This document shows positions 36,801-50,732 of a stretch of 64,000 nt of DNA, piece by piece. Source of the DNA: Pleurodeles waltl. Lineage: Eukaryota; Chordata; Amphibia; Caudata; Salamandridae. Position 1 is the first letter of the stretch. Every line of letters starts with the position of its first letter. The notes under the pieces were generated by a model. The model did not search any database. It worked only from the letters and a program-made list of their open reading frames with translations, and had not been told where the DNA came from. The stretch lies in contig NW_027149995.1 in assembly GCF_031143425.1 (NCBI RefSeq), positions 103,001-167,000 on the forward strand. The letters run 5' to 3'. Made by a program: the position numbers and the translations under genes.

Positions 36801-39800
36801 GGGGGAACGCTGGGTGGAAGGAAATTTGTGGCTCCTCTCAGATTCCAGAACTTTCTGCCACAGAAATGTGAGGAACATGTGTTTTTTTTGCCAAATTTTG
36901 AGGTTCGCAAAGGATTCTGGGTAACAGAACCTGGTCCGAGCCCCGCAAGTCACCCCATCTTGGATTCCCCTAGGTTTCTAGTTTTCAGAAATGCACAGGT
37001 TTGGTAGGTTTCCCTGGGTGCCGGCTGAGCTAGAGGCCAAAATCTACAGGTAGGCACTTCGCAAAAAACACCTCGGTTTTCTTTAAAAAAATTGGATGTG
37101 TCCACGTTGCGCTTTGGGGCGTTTCCTGTCGCGGGCGCTAGGCCTACCCACACAAGTGAGGTATCATTTTTATCGGGAGACTTGGGGGAACGCTCGGTGG
37201 AAGGAAATTTGTGGCTCCCCTCAGATTCCAGAACTTTCTGCCACAGAAATGTGAGGAACATGTATTTTTTTAGCCAAATTTTGAGGTTCGCAAAGGATTC
37301 TGGGTAACAGAACCTGGTCCGAGCCCCGCAAGTCAACCCTCGTTGGATTCCCCTAGGTCTCTAGTTTTCAGAAATGCACAGGTTTGGTAGGTTTCCCTAG
37401 GTGCCGGCTGAGCTAGAGGCCAAAATCTACAGGTAGGCACTTCGCAAAAAACACCTCTGTTTTCTTTCAAAAATTTGGATTTGTCCACGTTGCGCTTTGG
37501 GGCGTTTCCTGTCGCGGGCGCTAGCCCTACCCACAAAAGTGAGGTATCATTTTTATCGGAAGACTTGGTGGAACGCTCGGTGGAAGGAAATTTGTGGCTC
37601 CTCTCAGATTCCAGAACTTTCTGCCACAGAAATGTGAGGAACACGTGTTTTTTAGCCAAATTTTGAGGTTTGCAAAGGATTCTGGGTAACAGAACCTGGT
37701 CCGAGCCCCGCAAGTCAACCCTCCTTGGATTCCCCTAGGTCTCTAGTTTTTAGAAATGCACAGGTTTGGTAGGTTTCCCTAGGTGCCGGCTGAGCTAGAG
37801 GCCAAAATCTACAGGTAGGCACTTCGCAAAAAACACCTCTGTTTTCTTTCACAAATTTGGATGTGTCCACGTTGCGCTTTGGGGCGTTTCCTGTCGCGGG
37901 CGCTAGCCCTACCCACACAAGTGAGGTATCATTTTTATCGGGAGACTTGGGGGAACGCTGGGTGGAAGGAAATTTGTGGCTTCTCTCAGATTCCAGAACT
38001 TTCTGCCACAGAAATGTGAGGAACATGTGTTTTTTTAGCCACATTTTGAGGTTTGCAAAGGATTCTGGGTAACAGAACCTGGTCCGAGCCCCGCAAGTCA
38101 CCCCATCTTGTATTCCCCTAGGTCTCTAGTTTTCAGAAATGCACAGGTTTGGTAGGTTTCCCTGAGTGTCGGCTGAGCTAGAGGCCAAAATCTACAGGTA
38201 GGCACTTCGCAAAAAACACCTCGGTTTTCTTTCAAAAAATTGGATGTGTCCACGTTGCGCTTTGGGGCGTTTCCTGTCGCGGGCGCTAGGCCTACCCACA
38301 CAAGTGAGGTATCATTTTTATCGGGAGACTTGGGGGAACGCTGGGTGGAAGGAAATTTGTGGCTCCTCTCAGATTCCAGAACTTTCTGCCACAGAAATGT
38401 GAGGAACATGTGTTTTTTTAGCCAAATGTTGAGGTTTGCAAAGGATTCTGGGTAACAGAACCTGGTCCGAGCCCCGCAAGTCACCCCATCTTGGATTCCC
38501 CTAGGTCTCTAGTTTTCAGAAATGCACAGGTTTGGTAGGTTTCCCTAGGTGCCGGCTGAGCTAGAGGCCAAAATCTACAGGTAGGCACTTCGCAAAAAAC
38601 ACCTCTGTTTTCTTTCAAAAATTTAGATGTGTCCACGTTGCGCTTTGGGGCGTTTCCTGTCGCGGGCGCTAGCCCTACCCACACAAGTGAGGTATCATTT
38701 TTATCGGAAGACTTGGGGGAACGGTGGGTGGAAGGAAATTTGTGGCTCCTCTCAGATTCCAGAACTTTCTGCCACAGAATTGTGAGGAACATGTGTTTTT
38801 TTAGCCAAATTTTGAAGTTTGCAAAGGATTCTGGGTAACAGAACCTGGTCCGAGCCCCGCAAGTCAACCCTCCTTGGATTCCCCTAGGTCTCTAGTTTTC
38901 AGAAATGCACAGGTTTGTTAGGTTTCCCTAGGTGCCGGCTGAGCTAGAGGCCAAAATCTACAGGTAGGCACTTCGCAAAAAACACCTCTGTTTTCTTTCC
39001 AAAATTTTGATGTGTCCACGTTGCGCTTTGGGGCGTTTCCTGTCGCGGGCGCTAGGCCTACCCACACAAGTGAGGTATCATTTTTATCGGGAGACTTGGG
39101 GGAACGCTGGGTGGAAGGAAATTTGTGGCTCCTCTCAGATTCCAGAACTTTCTGCCACAGAAATGTGAGGAACATGTGTTTTTTTAGCCACATTTTGAGG
39201 TTTGCAAAGGATTCTGGGTAACAGAACCTGGTCCGAGCCCCGCAAGTCACCCCATCTTGGATTCCCCGAGGTCTCTAGTTTTCAGAGATGCACAGGTTTG
39301 GTAGGTTTCCCTAGGTGCCGGCTGAGCTAGAGGCCAAAATCTATAGGTAGGCACTTCGCAAAAAACACCTCTGTTTTCTTTCAAAAATTTGGATGTGTCC
39401 ACGTTGTGCTTTGGGGCGTTTCCTGTCGCGGGCGATAGGCCTACCCACACAAGTGAGGTATCATTTTTATCGGGAGACTTGGGGGAACGCTCGGTGGAAG
39501 GAAATTTGTGGCTCCCCTCAGATTCCAGAACTTTCTGCCACAGAAATGTGAGGAACATGTATTTTTGTAGCCAAATTTTGAGGTTCGCAAAGGATTCTGG
39601 GTAACAGAACCTGGTCCGAGCCCCGCAAGTCAACCCTCCTTGGATTTCCCTAGGTCTCTAGTTTTCAGAAATGCACAGGTTTGGTAGGTTTCCCTAGGTG
39701 CCGGCTGAGCTAGAGGCCAAAATCTACAGGTAGGCACTTCGCAAAAAACACCTCTGTTTTCTTTCAAAAATTTGGATGTGTCCACGTTGCGCTTTGGGGC

Positions 39801-40012
39801 GTTTCCTGTCGCGGGCGCTAGGCCTACCCACACAAGTGAGGTATCATTTTTATCGGGAGACTTGGGGGAACGCTCGGTGGAAGGAAATTTGTGGCTCCCC
39901 TCAGATTCCAGAACTTTCTGCCAAAGAAATGTGAGGAACATGTATTTTTTTAGCCAAATTTTGAGGTTCGCAAAGGATTCTGGGTAACAGAACCTGGTCC
40001 GAGCCCCACAAG
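33886..40012. repeat. 16-monomer HOR unit D2, D-type left and C-type right (6127 bp)
   Basis: Nine D monomers start at 33886, 34269, 34652, 35035, 35418, 35801, 36184, 36567 and 36950 and match 20867-24313. At 37333 the sequence switches to C-type monomers (37333, 37715, 38098, 38481, 38864, 39247 and 39630) that match 13208-15887. The next D opening monomer follows at 40013. The total is again 16 monomers, so C- and D-type tails replace each other without changing the unit length. Private changes include 'agtttttagaaatg' near 37745 and 'gagtgtcggc' near 38164. Confidence 0.88.
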
Positions 40013-43000
40013 TCAACCCTCCTTGGATTCCCCTAGGTCTCTAGTTTTCAGAAATGCACAGGTTTGGTAGGTTTCCCTAGGTGCCGGCTGAGCTAGAGGC
40101 CAAAATCTACAGGTAGGCACTTCGCAAAAAACACCTCTGTTTTCTTTCAAAAATTTGGATGTGTCCACGTTGCACTTTGGGGCGCTTCCTGTTGCGGGCG
40201 CTAGGCCTACCCACACAAGTAAGGTATCATTTTTATCAGGAGACTTGGGGGAACGCTGGGTGGAAGGAAATTTGTGGCTCCTCTCAGATTCCAGAACTTT
40301 CTTCCACAGAAATGTGAGGAACATGTGTTTTTTTAGCCAAATTTTGAGGTTCGCAAAGGATTCTGGGTAATAGAACCTGGTCCGAGCCCCGCAAGTCAAC
40401 CCTCCTTGGATTCCCCTAGGTCTCTAGTTTTCAGAAATGCACAGGTTTGGTAGGTTTCCCTAGGTGCCGGCTGAGCTAGAGGCCAAAATCTACAGGTAGG
40501 CACTTCGCAAAATACACCTCTGTTTTCTTTAAAAAATGTGGATGTGTCCACGTTGTGCTTTGGGGCGTTTCCTGTCGCGGGCGCTAGGCCTACCCACACA
40601 AGTGAGGTATCATTTTTATCGGGAGACTTGGGGGAACGCTGGGTGGAAGGAAATTTGTGGCTCCTCTCAGATTCCAGAACTTTCTGCCACAGAAATGTGA
40701 GGAACATGTGTTTTTTTAGCCAAATTTTGAGGTTCGCAAAGGATTCTGGGTAACAGAACCTGGTCCGAGCCCCGCAAGTCAACCCTCCTTGGATTCCCCT
40801 AGGTCTCTAGTTTTCAGAAATGCACAGGTTTGGTAGGTTTCCCTAGGTGCCGGCTGAGCTAGAGGCCAAAATCTACAGGTAGGCACTTCGCAAAAAACAC
40901 CTCTGTTTTCTTTAAAAAAATTGGATGTGTCCATGTTGCGCTTTGGGGCGTTTCCTGTCGCGGGCGCTAGCCTTACCCACACAAGTAGGTATCATTTTTA
41001 TCGGGAGACTTGGGGGAACGCTGGGTGGAAGGAAATTTGTGGCTCCTCTCAGATTCCAGAACTTTCTGCCACAGAAATGTGAGGAACAAGTTGTTTTTTA
41101 TCCATATTTTGAGGTTTGCAAAGGATTCTGGGTAACAGAACCTGGTCCGAGCCCCGCAAGTCACCACTCCTTCGATTCCTCTAGGTCTCTAGTTTTCAGA
41201 AATGCACAGGTTTGTTAGGTTTCCCTAGGTGCCGGCTGAACTAGAGGCCATAATCTACAGGTAGGCACTTCGCAAAAAACACCTCTGTTTTCTTTCAAAA
41301 ATTTGGATGTGTCCACGTTGCACTTTGGGGCGTTTCCTGTCGCGGGAGCTAGGCCTACCCACACAAGTGAGGTATCATTTTTATCTGGAGACTTGGGGGA
41401 ACGCTGGGTGGAAGGAAATTTGTGGCTCCTCTCAGATTCCAGAACTTTCTGCCACAGAAATGTGAGGAACATGTGTTTTTTTAGCCAAATTTTGAGGTTT
41501 GCAAAGGATTCTAGGTAACAGAACCTGGTCCGAGCCCCGCAAGTCACCCCATCTTGGATTCCCCTAGGTCTCTAGTTTTCAGAAATGCACAGGTTTGGTA
41601 GGTTTCCCTAGGTGCCGGCTGAGCTAGAAGCCAAAATCTACAGGTAGGCACTTTGCAAAAAACACCTCTGTTTTCTTTCAAAAATTTGGATGTGTCCACG
41701 TTGCGCTTTTGGGCGTTTCCTGTCACGGGCGCTAGCCCTACCCACACAAGTGAGGTATCATTTTTATTGGATGACTTGGTGGAACGCTGGGTGGAAGGAA
41801 ATTTGTGGCTCCTCTCAGATTCCAGAACTTTCTGCCACAGAAATGTGAGGAACATGTGTTTTTTTAGCCAAATTTTGAGGTTCGCAAAGGATTCTGGGTA
41901 ACAGAACCTGGTCCGAGCCCCGCAAATCAACCCTCCTTGGATTCCCATAGGTCTATAGTTTTCAGAAATGCACAGGTTTGGTAGGTTTCCCTAGGTGCCG
42001 GCTGAGCTAGAGGCCAAAATCTACAGGTAGGCACTTCGCAAAAAACACCTCTGTTTTCTTTCAAAAATTTGGATGTGTCCACGTTGCACTTTGGGGCGTT
42101 TCCTGTCGCGGGCGCTAGGCCTACCCACACAAGTGAGGTATCATTTTTATCGGGAGACTTGGGGGAACGCTGGGTGGAAGGAAATTTGTGGCTCCTCTCA
42201 GATTCCAGAACTTTCTGCCACAGAAATGTGAGGAACATGTGTTTTTTTAGCCAAATTTTGAGGTTCGCAAAGGATTCTGGGTAACAGAACCTGGTCCGAG
42301 CCCCACAAGTCACCCCATCTTGGATTCCCCTAGGTCTCTAGTTTTCAGAAATGCACAGGTTTGGTAGGTTTCCCTAGGTGCCGGCTGAGCTAGAGGCCAA
42401 AATCTACAGGTAGGCACTTCGCAAAAAACACCTCTGTTTTCTTTCAAAAAATTGGATGTGTCCACGTTGCGCTTTGGGGCGTTTCCTGTCGCGGGCGCTA
42501 GGCCTACCCACACAAGTGAGGTATCATTTTTATTGGGAGACTTGGGGGAACGCTGGGTGGAAGGAAATTTGTGGCTCCTCTCAGATTCCAGAACTTTCTG
42601 CCACAGAAATGTGAGGAACATGTGTTTTTTTAGCCATATTTTGAGGTTTGCAAAGGATTCTGGGTAACAGAACCTGGTCCGAGCCCCGCAAGTCACCCCT
42701 CCTTGGATTCCCCTAGGTCTCTAGTTTTCAGAAATGCACAGGTTTGTTAGGTTTCCCTAGGTGCCGGCTGAGCTAGAGGCCAAAATCTACAGGTAGGCAC
42801 TTCGCAAAAAACACCTCTGTTTTCTTGAAAAAATTTGGATGTGTCCACGTTGCGCTTTGGGGCGTTTCCTGTCGCGGGCGCTAGGCCTACCCACACAAGT
42901 GAGGTATCATTTTTATCGGGAGACTTGGGGGAACGCTGGGTGGAAGGAAATTTGTGGCTCCTCTCAGATTCCAGAACTTTCTGCCACAGAAATGTGAGGA

Positions 43001-46000
43001 ACATGTGTTTTTTTTGCCAAATTTTGAGGTTCGCAAAGGATTCTGGGTAACAGAACCTGGTCCGAGCCCCGCAAGTCACCCCATCTTGGATTCCCCTAGG
43101 TTTCTAGTTTTCAGAAATGCACAGGTTTGGTAGGTTTCCCTGGGTGCCGGCTGAGCTAGAGGCCAAAATCTACAGGTAGGCACTTCGCAAAAAACACCTC
43201 GGTTTTCTTTAAAAAAATTGGATGTGTCCACGTTGCGCTTTGGGGCGTTTCCTGTCGCGGGCGCTAGGCCTACCCACACAAGTGAGGTATCATTTTTATC
43301 GGGAGACTTGGGGGAACGCTCGGTGGAAGGAAATTTGTGGCTCCCCTCAGATTCCAGAACTTTCTGCCACAGAAATGTGAGGAACATGTATTTTTTTAGC
43401 CAAATTTTGAGGTTCGCAAAGGATTCTGGGTAACAGAACCTGTTCCGAGCCCCGCAAGTCAACCCTCCTTGGATTCCCCTAGGTCTCTAGTTTTCAGAAA
43501 TGCACAGGTTTGGTAGGTTTCCCTAGGTGCCGGCTGAGCTAGAGGCCAAAATCTACAGGTAGGCACTTCGCAAAAAACACCTCTGTTTTCTTTCAAAAAT
43601 TTGGATGTGTCCACGTTGCGCTTTGGGGCGTTTCCTGTCGCGGGCGCTAGCCCTACCCACACAAGTGAGGTATCATTTTTATCGGAAGACTTGGTGGAAC
43701 GCTCGGTGGAAGGAAATTTGTGGCTCCTCTCAGATTCCAGAACTTTCTGCCACAGAAATGTGAGGAACATGTGTTTTTTAGCCAAATTATGAGGTTTGCA
43801 AAGGATTCTGGGTAACAGAACCTGGTCCGAGCCCCGCAAGTCAACCCTCCTTGGATTCCCCTAGGTCTCTAGTTTTCAGAAATGCACAGGTTTGGTAGGT
43901 TTCCCTAGGTGCCGGCTGAGCTAGAGGCCAAAATCTACAGGTAGGCACTTCGCAAAAAACACCTCTGTTTTCTTTCACAAATTTGGATGTGTCCACGTTG
44001 CGCTTTGGGGCGTTTCCTGTCGCGGGCGCTAGCCCTACCCACACAAGTGAGGTATCATTTTTATCGGGAGACTTGGGGAAACGCTGGGTGGAAGGAAATT
44101 TGTGGCTTCTCTCAGATTCCAGAACTTTCTGCCACAGAAATGTGAGGAACATGTGTTTTTTTAGCCACATTTTGAGGTTTGCAAAGGATTCTGGGTAACA
44201 GAACCTGGTCCGAGCCCCGCAAGTCACCCCATCTTGTATTCCCCTAGGTCTCTAGTTTTCAGAAATGCACAGGTTTGGTAGGTTTCCCTAGGTGGCGGCT
44301 GAGCTAGAGGCCAAAATCTACAGGTAGGCACTTCGCAAAAAACACCTCTGTTTTCTTTAAAAAATTTGGATGTGTCCACGTTGCGCTTTGGGGCGTTTCC
44401 TGTCGCGGGCGCTAGGCCTACCCACACAAGTGAGGTATCATTTTTATTGGGAGACTTGGGGTAACGCTGGGTGGAAGGAAATTTGTGGCTCCTCTCAGAT
44501 TCCAGAACTTTCTGTCACAGAAATGTGAGGAACATGTGTTTTTTTTGCAAAATTTTGAGGTTCGCAAAGGATTCTGGGTAACAGAACCTGGTCCGAGCCC
44601 CGCAAGTCACCCCATCTTGGATTCCCCTAGGTCTCTAGTTTTCAGAAATGCACAGGTTTGGTAGGTTTCCCTAGGTGCCGGCTGAGCTAGAGGCCAAAAT
44701 CTACAGGTAGGCACTTCGCAAAAAACACCTCGGTTTTCTTTAAAAAAATTGGATGTGTCCACGTTGCGCTTTGGGGCGTTTCCTGTCGCGGGCGCTAGGC
44801 CTACCCACACAAGTGAGGTATCATTTTTATCGGGAGACTTGGGGGAACGCTGGGTGGAAGGAAATTTGTGGCTCCTCTCAGATTCCAGAACTTTCTGCCA
44901 CAGAAATGTGAGGAACATGTGTTTTTTTAGCCAAATGTTGAGGTTTGCAAAGGATTCTGGGTAACAGAACCAGGTCCGAGCCCCGCAAGTCACCCCATCT
45001 TGGATTCCCCTAGGTCTCTAGTTTTCAGAAATGCACAGGTTTGGTAGGTTTCCCTAGGTGCCGGCTGAGCTAGAGGCCAAAATCTACAGGTAGGCACTTC
45101 GCAAAAAACACCTCTGTTTTCTTTCAAAAAATTGGATGTGTCCACGTTGCGCTTTGGGGCGTTTCCTGTCGCGGGCGCTAGGCCTACCCACACAAGTGAG
45201 GTATCATTTTTATTGGGAGACTTGGGGGAACGGTGGGTGGAAGGAAATTTGTGGCTCCTCTCAGATTCCAGAACTTTCTGCCACAGAAATATGAGGAACA
45301 TGTGTTTTTTTAGCCATATTTTGAGGTTTGCAAAGGATTCTGGGTAACAGAACCTGGTCCGAGCCCCGCAAGTCACCCCTCCTTGGATTCCCCTAGGTCT
45401 CTAGTTTTCAGAAATGCACAGGTTTGGTAGGTTTCCCTAGGTGCCGGCTGAGCTAGAGGCCAAAATCTATAGGTAGGCACTTCGCAAAAAACACCTCTGT
45501 TTTCTTTCAAAAATTTGGATGTGTCCACGTTGTGCTTTGGGGCGTTTCCTGTCGCGGGCGCTAGGCCTACCCACACAAGTGAGGTATCATTTTTATCGGG
45601 AGACTTGGGGGAACGCTCGGTGGAAGGAAATTTGTGGCTCCCCTCAGATTCCAGAACTTTCTGCCACAGAAATGTGAGGAACATGTATTTTTGTAGCCAA
45701 ATTTTGAGGTTCGCAAAGGATTCTGGGTAACAGAACCTGGTCCGAGCCCCGCAAGTCAACCCTCCTTGGATTTCCCTAGGTCTCTAGTTTTCAGAAATGC
45801 ACAGGTTTGGTAGGTTTCCCTAGGTGCCGGCTGAGCTAGAGGCCAAAATCTACAGGTAGGCACTTCGCAAAAAACACCTCTGTTTTCTTTCAAAAATTTG
45901 GATGTGTCCACGTTGCGCTTTGGGGCGTTTCCTGTCGCGGGCGCTAGGCCTACCCACACAAGTGAGGTATCATTTTTATCGGGAGACTTGGGGGAACGCT

Positions 46001-46138
46001 CGGTGGAAGGAAATTTGTGGCTCCCCTCAGATTCCAGAACTTTCTGCCAAAGAAATGTGAGGAACATGTATTTTTTTAGCCAAATTTTGAGGTTCGCAAA
46101 GGATTCTGGGTAACAGAACCTGGTCCGAGCCCCGCAAG
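40013..46138. repeat. 16-monomer HOR unit D3 (6126 bp)
   Basis: The monomers start at 40013, 40396, 40779, 41161, 41544, 41927, 42310, 42693, 43076, 43459, 43841, 44224, 44607, 44990, 45373 and 45756. It matches D1 without the duplicated 5-monomer block, and matches D2 for the first nine monomers. 'acaagtaaggtatc' near 40215 is shared with D1 (21073) but not with D2 or D4, so D3 is closer to D1 at that point. A one-base deletion ('acaagtaggtatc' near 40982) shortens the third monomer to 382 bp. 'aaattatgagg' near 43786 is private. Confidence 0.88.
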
Positions 46139-49100
46139 TCAACCCTCCTTGGATTCCCCTAGGTCTCTAGTTTTCAGAAATGCACAGGTTTGGTAGGTTT
46201 CCCTAGGTGCCGGCTGAGCTAGAGGCCAAAATCTACAGGTAGGCACTTCGCAAAAAACACCTCTGTTTTCTTTAAAAAATTTGGATGTGTCCACGTTGCA
46301 CTTTGGGGCGCTTCCTGTTGCGGGCGCTAGGCCTACCCACACAAGTGAGGTATCATTTTTATCAGGAGACTTGGGGGAACGCTGGGTGGAAGGAAATTTG
46401 TGGCTCCTCTCAGATTCCAGAACTTTCTTCCACAGAAATGTGAGGAACATGTGTTTTTTTAGCCAAATTTTGAGGTTCGCAAAGGATTCTGGGTAATAGA
46501 ACCTGGTCCGAGCCCCGCAAGTCAACCCTCCTTGGATTCCCCTAGGTCTCTAGTTTTCAGAAATGCACAGGTTTGGTAGGTTTCCCTAGGTGCCGGCTGA
46601 GCTAGAGGCCAAAATCTACAGGTAGGCACTTCGCAAAAAACACCTCTGTTTTCTTTAAAAAATGTGGATGTGTCCACGTTGTGCTTTGGGGCGTTTCCTG
46701 TCGCGGGCGCTAGGCCTACCCACACAAGTGAGGTATCATTTTTATCGGGAGACTTGGGGGAACGCTGGGTGGAAGGAAATTTGTGGCTCCTCTCAGATTC
46801 CAGAACTTTCTGCCACAGAAATGTGAGGAACATGTGTTTTTTTAGCCAAATTTTGAGGTTCGCAAAGGATTCTGGGTAACAGAACCTGGTCCGAGCCCCG
46901 CAAGTCAACCCTCCTTGGATTCCCCTAGGTCTCTAGTTTTCAGAAATGCACAGGTTTGGTAGGTTTCCCTAGGTGCCGGCTGAGCTAGAGGCCAAAATCT
47001 ACAGGTAGGCACTTCGCAAAAAACACCTCTGTTTTCTTTAAAAAAATTGGATGTGTCCATGTTGCGCTTTGGGGCGTTTCCTGTCGCGGGCGCTAGCCTT
47101 ACCCACACATGTGAGGTATCATTTTTATCGGGAGACTTGGGGGAACGCTGGGTGGAAGGAAATTTGTGGCTCCTCTCAGATTCCAGAACTTTCTGCCACA
47201 GAAATGTGAGGAACAAGTTGTTTTTTACCCATATTTTGAGGTTTGCAAAGGATTCTGGGTAACAGAACCTGGTCCGAGCCCCGCAAGTCACCCCTCCTTC
47301 GATTCCTCTAGGTCTCTAGTTTTCAGAAATGCACAGGTTTGTTAGGTTTCCCTAGGTGCCGGCTGAACTAGAGGCCATAATCTACAGGTAGGCACTTCGC
47401 AAAAAACACCTCTGTTTTCTTTCAAAAATTTGGATGTGTCCACGTTGCGCTTTGGGGCGTTTCCTGTCGCGGGAGCTAGGCCTACCCACACAAGTGAGGT
47501 ATCATTTTTATCTGGAGACTTGGGGGAACGCTGGGTGGAAGGAAATTTGTGGCTCCTCTCAGATTCCAGAACTTTCTGCCACAGAAATGTGAGGAACATG
47601 TGTTTTTTTAGCCAAATTTTGAGGTTTGCAAAGGATTCTGGGTAACAGAACCTGGTCCGAGCCCCGCAAGTCACCCCATCTTGGATTCCCCTAGGTCTCT
47701 AGTTTTCAGAAATGCACAGGTTTGGTAGGTTTCCCTCGGTGCCGGCTGAGCTAGAAGCCAAAATCTACAGGTAGGCACTTTGCAAAAAACACCTCTGTTT
47801 TCTTTCAAAAATTTGGATGTGTCCACGTTGCGCTTTTGGGCGTTTCCTGTCACGGGCGCTAGCCCTACCCACACAAGTGAGGTATCATTTTTATTGGATG
47901 ACTTGGTGGAACGCTGGGTGGAAGGAAATTTGTGGCTCCTCTCAGATTCCAGAACTTTCTGCCACAGAAATGTGAGGAACATGTGTTTTTTTAGCCAAAT
48001 TTTGAGGTTCGCAAAGGATTCTGGGTAACAGAACCTGGTCCGAGCCCCGCAAATCAACCCTCCTTGGATTCCCATAGGTCTATAGTTTTCAGAAATGCAC
48101 AGGTTTGGTAGGTTTCCCTAGGTGCCGGCTGAGCTAGAGGCCAAAATCTACAGGTAGGCACTTCGCAAAAAACACCTCTGTTTTCTTTCAAAAATTTGGA
48201 TGTGTCCACGTTGCACTTTGGGGCGTTTCCTGTCGCGGGCGCTAGGCCTACCCACACAAGTGAGGTATCATTTTTATCGGGAGACTTGGGGGAACGCTGG
48301 GTGGAAGGAAATTTGTGGCTCCTCTCAGATTCCAGAACTTTCTGCCACAGAAATGTGAGGAACATGTGTTTTTTTAGCCAAATTTTGAGGTTCGCAAAGG
48401 ATTCTGGGTAACAGAACCTGGTCCGAGCCCCACAAGTCACCCCATCTTGGATTCCCCTAGGTCTCTAGTTTTCAGAAATGCACAGGTTTGGTAGGTTTCC
48501 CTAGGTGCCGGCTGAGCTAGAGGCCAAAATCTACAGGTAGGCACTTCGCAAAAAACACCTCTGTTTTCTTTCAAAAAATTGGATGTGTCCACGTTGCGCT
48601 TTGGGGCGTTTCCTGTCGCGGGCGCTAGGCCTACCCACACAAGTGAGGTATCATTTTTATTGGGAGACTTGGGGGAACGCTGGGTGGAAGGAAATTTGTG
48701 GCTCCTCTCAGATTCCAGAACTTTCTGCCACAGAAATGTGAGGAACATGTGTTTTTTTAGCCATATTTTGAGGTTTGCAAAGGATTCTGGGTAACAGAAC
48801 CTGGTCCGAGCCCCGCAAGTCACCCCTCCTTGGATTCCCCTAGGTCTCTAGTTTTCAGAAATGCACAGGTTTGTAAGGTTTCCCTAGGTGCCGGCTGAGC
48901 TAGAGGCCAAAATCTACAGGTAGGCACTTCGCAAAAAACACCTCTGTTTTCTTGAAAAAATTTGGATGTGTCCACGTTGCGCTTTGGGGCGTTTCCTGTC
49001 GCGGGCGCTAGGCCTACCCACACAAGTGAGGTATCATTTTTATCGGGAGACTTGGGGGAACGCTGGGTGGAAGGAAATTTGTGGCTCCTCTCAGATTCCA

Positions 49101-50350
49101 GAACTTTCTGCCACAGAAATGTGAGGAACATGTGTTTTTTTTGCCAAATTTTGAGGTTCGCAAAGGATTCTGGGTAACAGAACCTGGTCCGAGCCCCGCA
49201 AGTCACCCCATCTTGGATTCCCCTAGGTTTCTAGTTTTCAGAAATGCACAGGTTTGGTAGGTTTCCCTAGGTGCCGGCTGAGCTAGAGGCCAAAATCTAC
49301 AGGTAGGCACTTCGCAAAAAACACCTCGGTTTTCTTTTAAAAAATTGGATGTGTCCACGTTGCGCTTTGGGGCGTTTCCTGTCGCGGGCGCTAGGCCTAC
49401 CCACACAAGTGAGGTATCATTTTTATCGGGAGACTTGGGGGAACGCTCGGTGGAAGGAAATTTGTGGCTCCCCTCAGATTCCAGAACTTTCTGCCACAGA
49501 AATGTGAGGAACATGTATTTTTTTAGCCAAATTTTGAGGTTCGCAAAGGATTCTGGGTAACAGAACCTGTTCCGAGCCCCGCAAGTCAACCCTCCTTGGA
49601 TTCCCCTAGGTCTCTAGTTTTCAGAAATGCACAGGTTTGGTAGGTTTCCCTAGGTGCCGTCTGAGCTAGAGGCCAAAATCTACAGGTAGGCACTTCGCAA
49701 AAAACACCTCTGTTTTCTTTCAAAAATTTGGATGTGTCCACGTTGCGCTTTGGGGCGTTTCCTGTCGCGGGCGCTAGCCCTACCCACACAAGTGAGGTAT
49801 CATTTTTATCGGAAGACTTGGTGGAACGCTCGGTGGAAGGAAATTTGTGGCTCCTCTCAGATTCCAGAACTTTCTGCCACAGAAATGTGAGGAACATGTG
49901 TTTTTTAGCCAAATTTTGAGGTTTGCAAAGGATTCTGGGTAACAGAACCTGGTCCGAGCCCCGCAAGTCAACCCTCCTTGGATTCCCCTAGGTCTCTAGT
50001 TTTCAGAAATGCACAGGTTTGGTAGGTTTCCCTAGGTGCCGGCTGAGCTAGAGGCCAAAATCTACAGGTAGGCACTTCGCAAAAAACACCTCTGTTTTCT
50101 TTCACAAATTTGGATGTGTCCACGTTGCGCTTTGGGGCGTTTCCTGTTGCGGGCGCTAGCCCTACCCACACAAGTGAGGTATCATTTTTATCGGGAGACT
50201 TGGGGGAACGCTGGGTGGAAGGAAATTTGTGGCTTCTCTCAGATTCCAGAACTTTCTGCCACAGAAATGTGAGGAACATGTGTTTTTTTAGCCACATTTT
50301 GAGGTTTGCAAAGGATTCTGGGTAACAGAACCTGGTCCGAGCCCCACAAG
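46139..50350. repeat. Incomplete D unit D4 (11 monomers, 4212 bp)
   Basis: The monomers start at 46139, 46522, 46905, 47288, 47671, 48054, 48437, 48820, 49203, 49586 and 49968, in D order. It is somewhat more diverged than D1-D3: 'cacatgtgagg' near 47106, 'ttttttacccat' near 47220, 'cctcggtgcc' near 47734, 'tttgtaaggtttcc' near 48871 and 'gccgtctgag' near 49657. The order breaks after the eleventh monomer at 50351. Confidence 0.85.
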
Positions 50351-50732
50351 TCACCCCTCCTTGGATTCCCCTAGGTCTCTAGTTTTCAGAAATGCACAGG
50401 TTTGTTAGGTTTCCCTAGGTGCCGGCTGAGCTAGAGGCCAAAATCTACAGGTAGGCACTTCGCAAAAAACACCTCTGTTTTCTTTCAAAAAATTGGATGT
50501 GTCCACGTTGCGCTTTGGGGCGTTTCCTGTCGCGGGCGCTAGGCCTACCCACACAAGTGAGGTATCATTTTTATTGGGAGACTTGGGGGAACGGTGGGTG
50601 GAAGGAAATTTGTGGCTCCTCTCAGTTTCCAGAACTTTCTGCCACAGAAATGTGAGGAACATGTGTTTTTTTAGCTTATTTTGAGGTTTGCAAAGGATTC
50701 TGGGTAACAGAACCTGGTCCGAGCCCCGCAAG

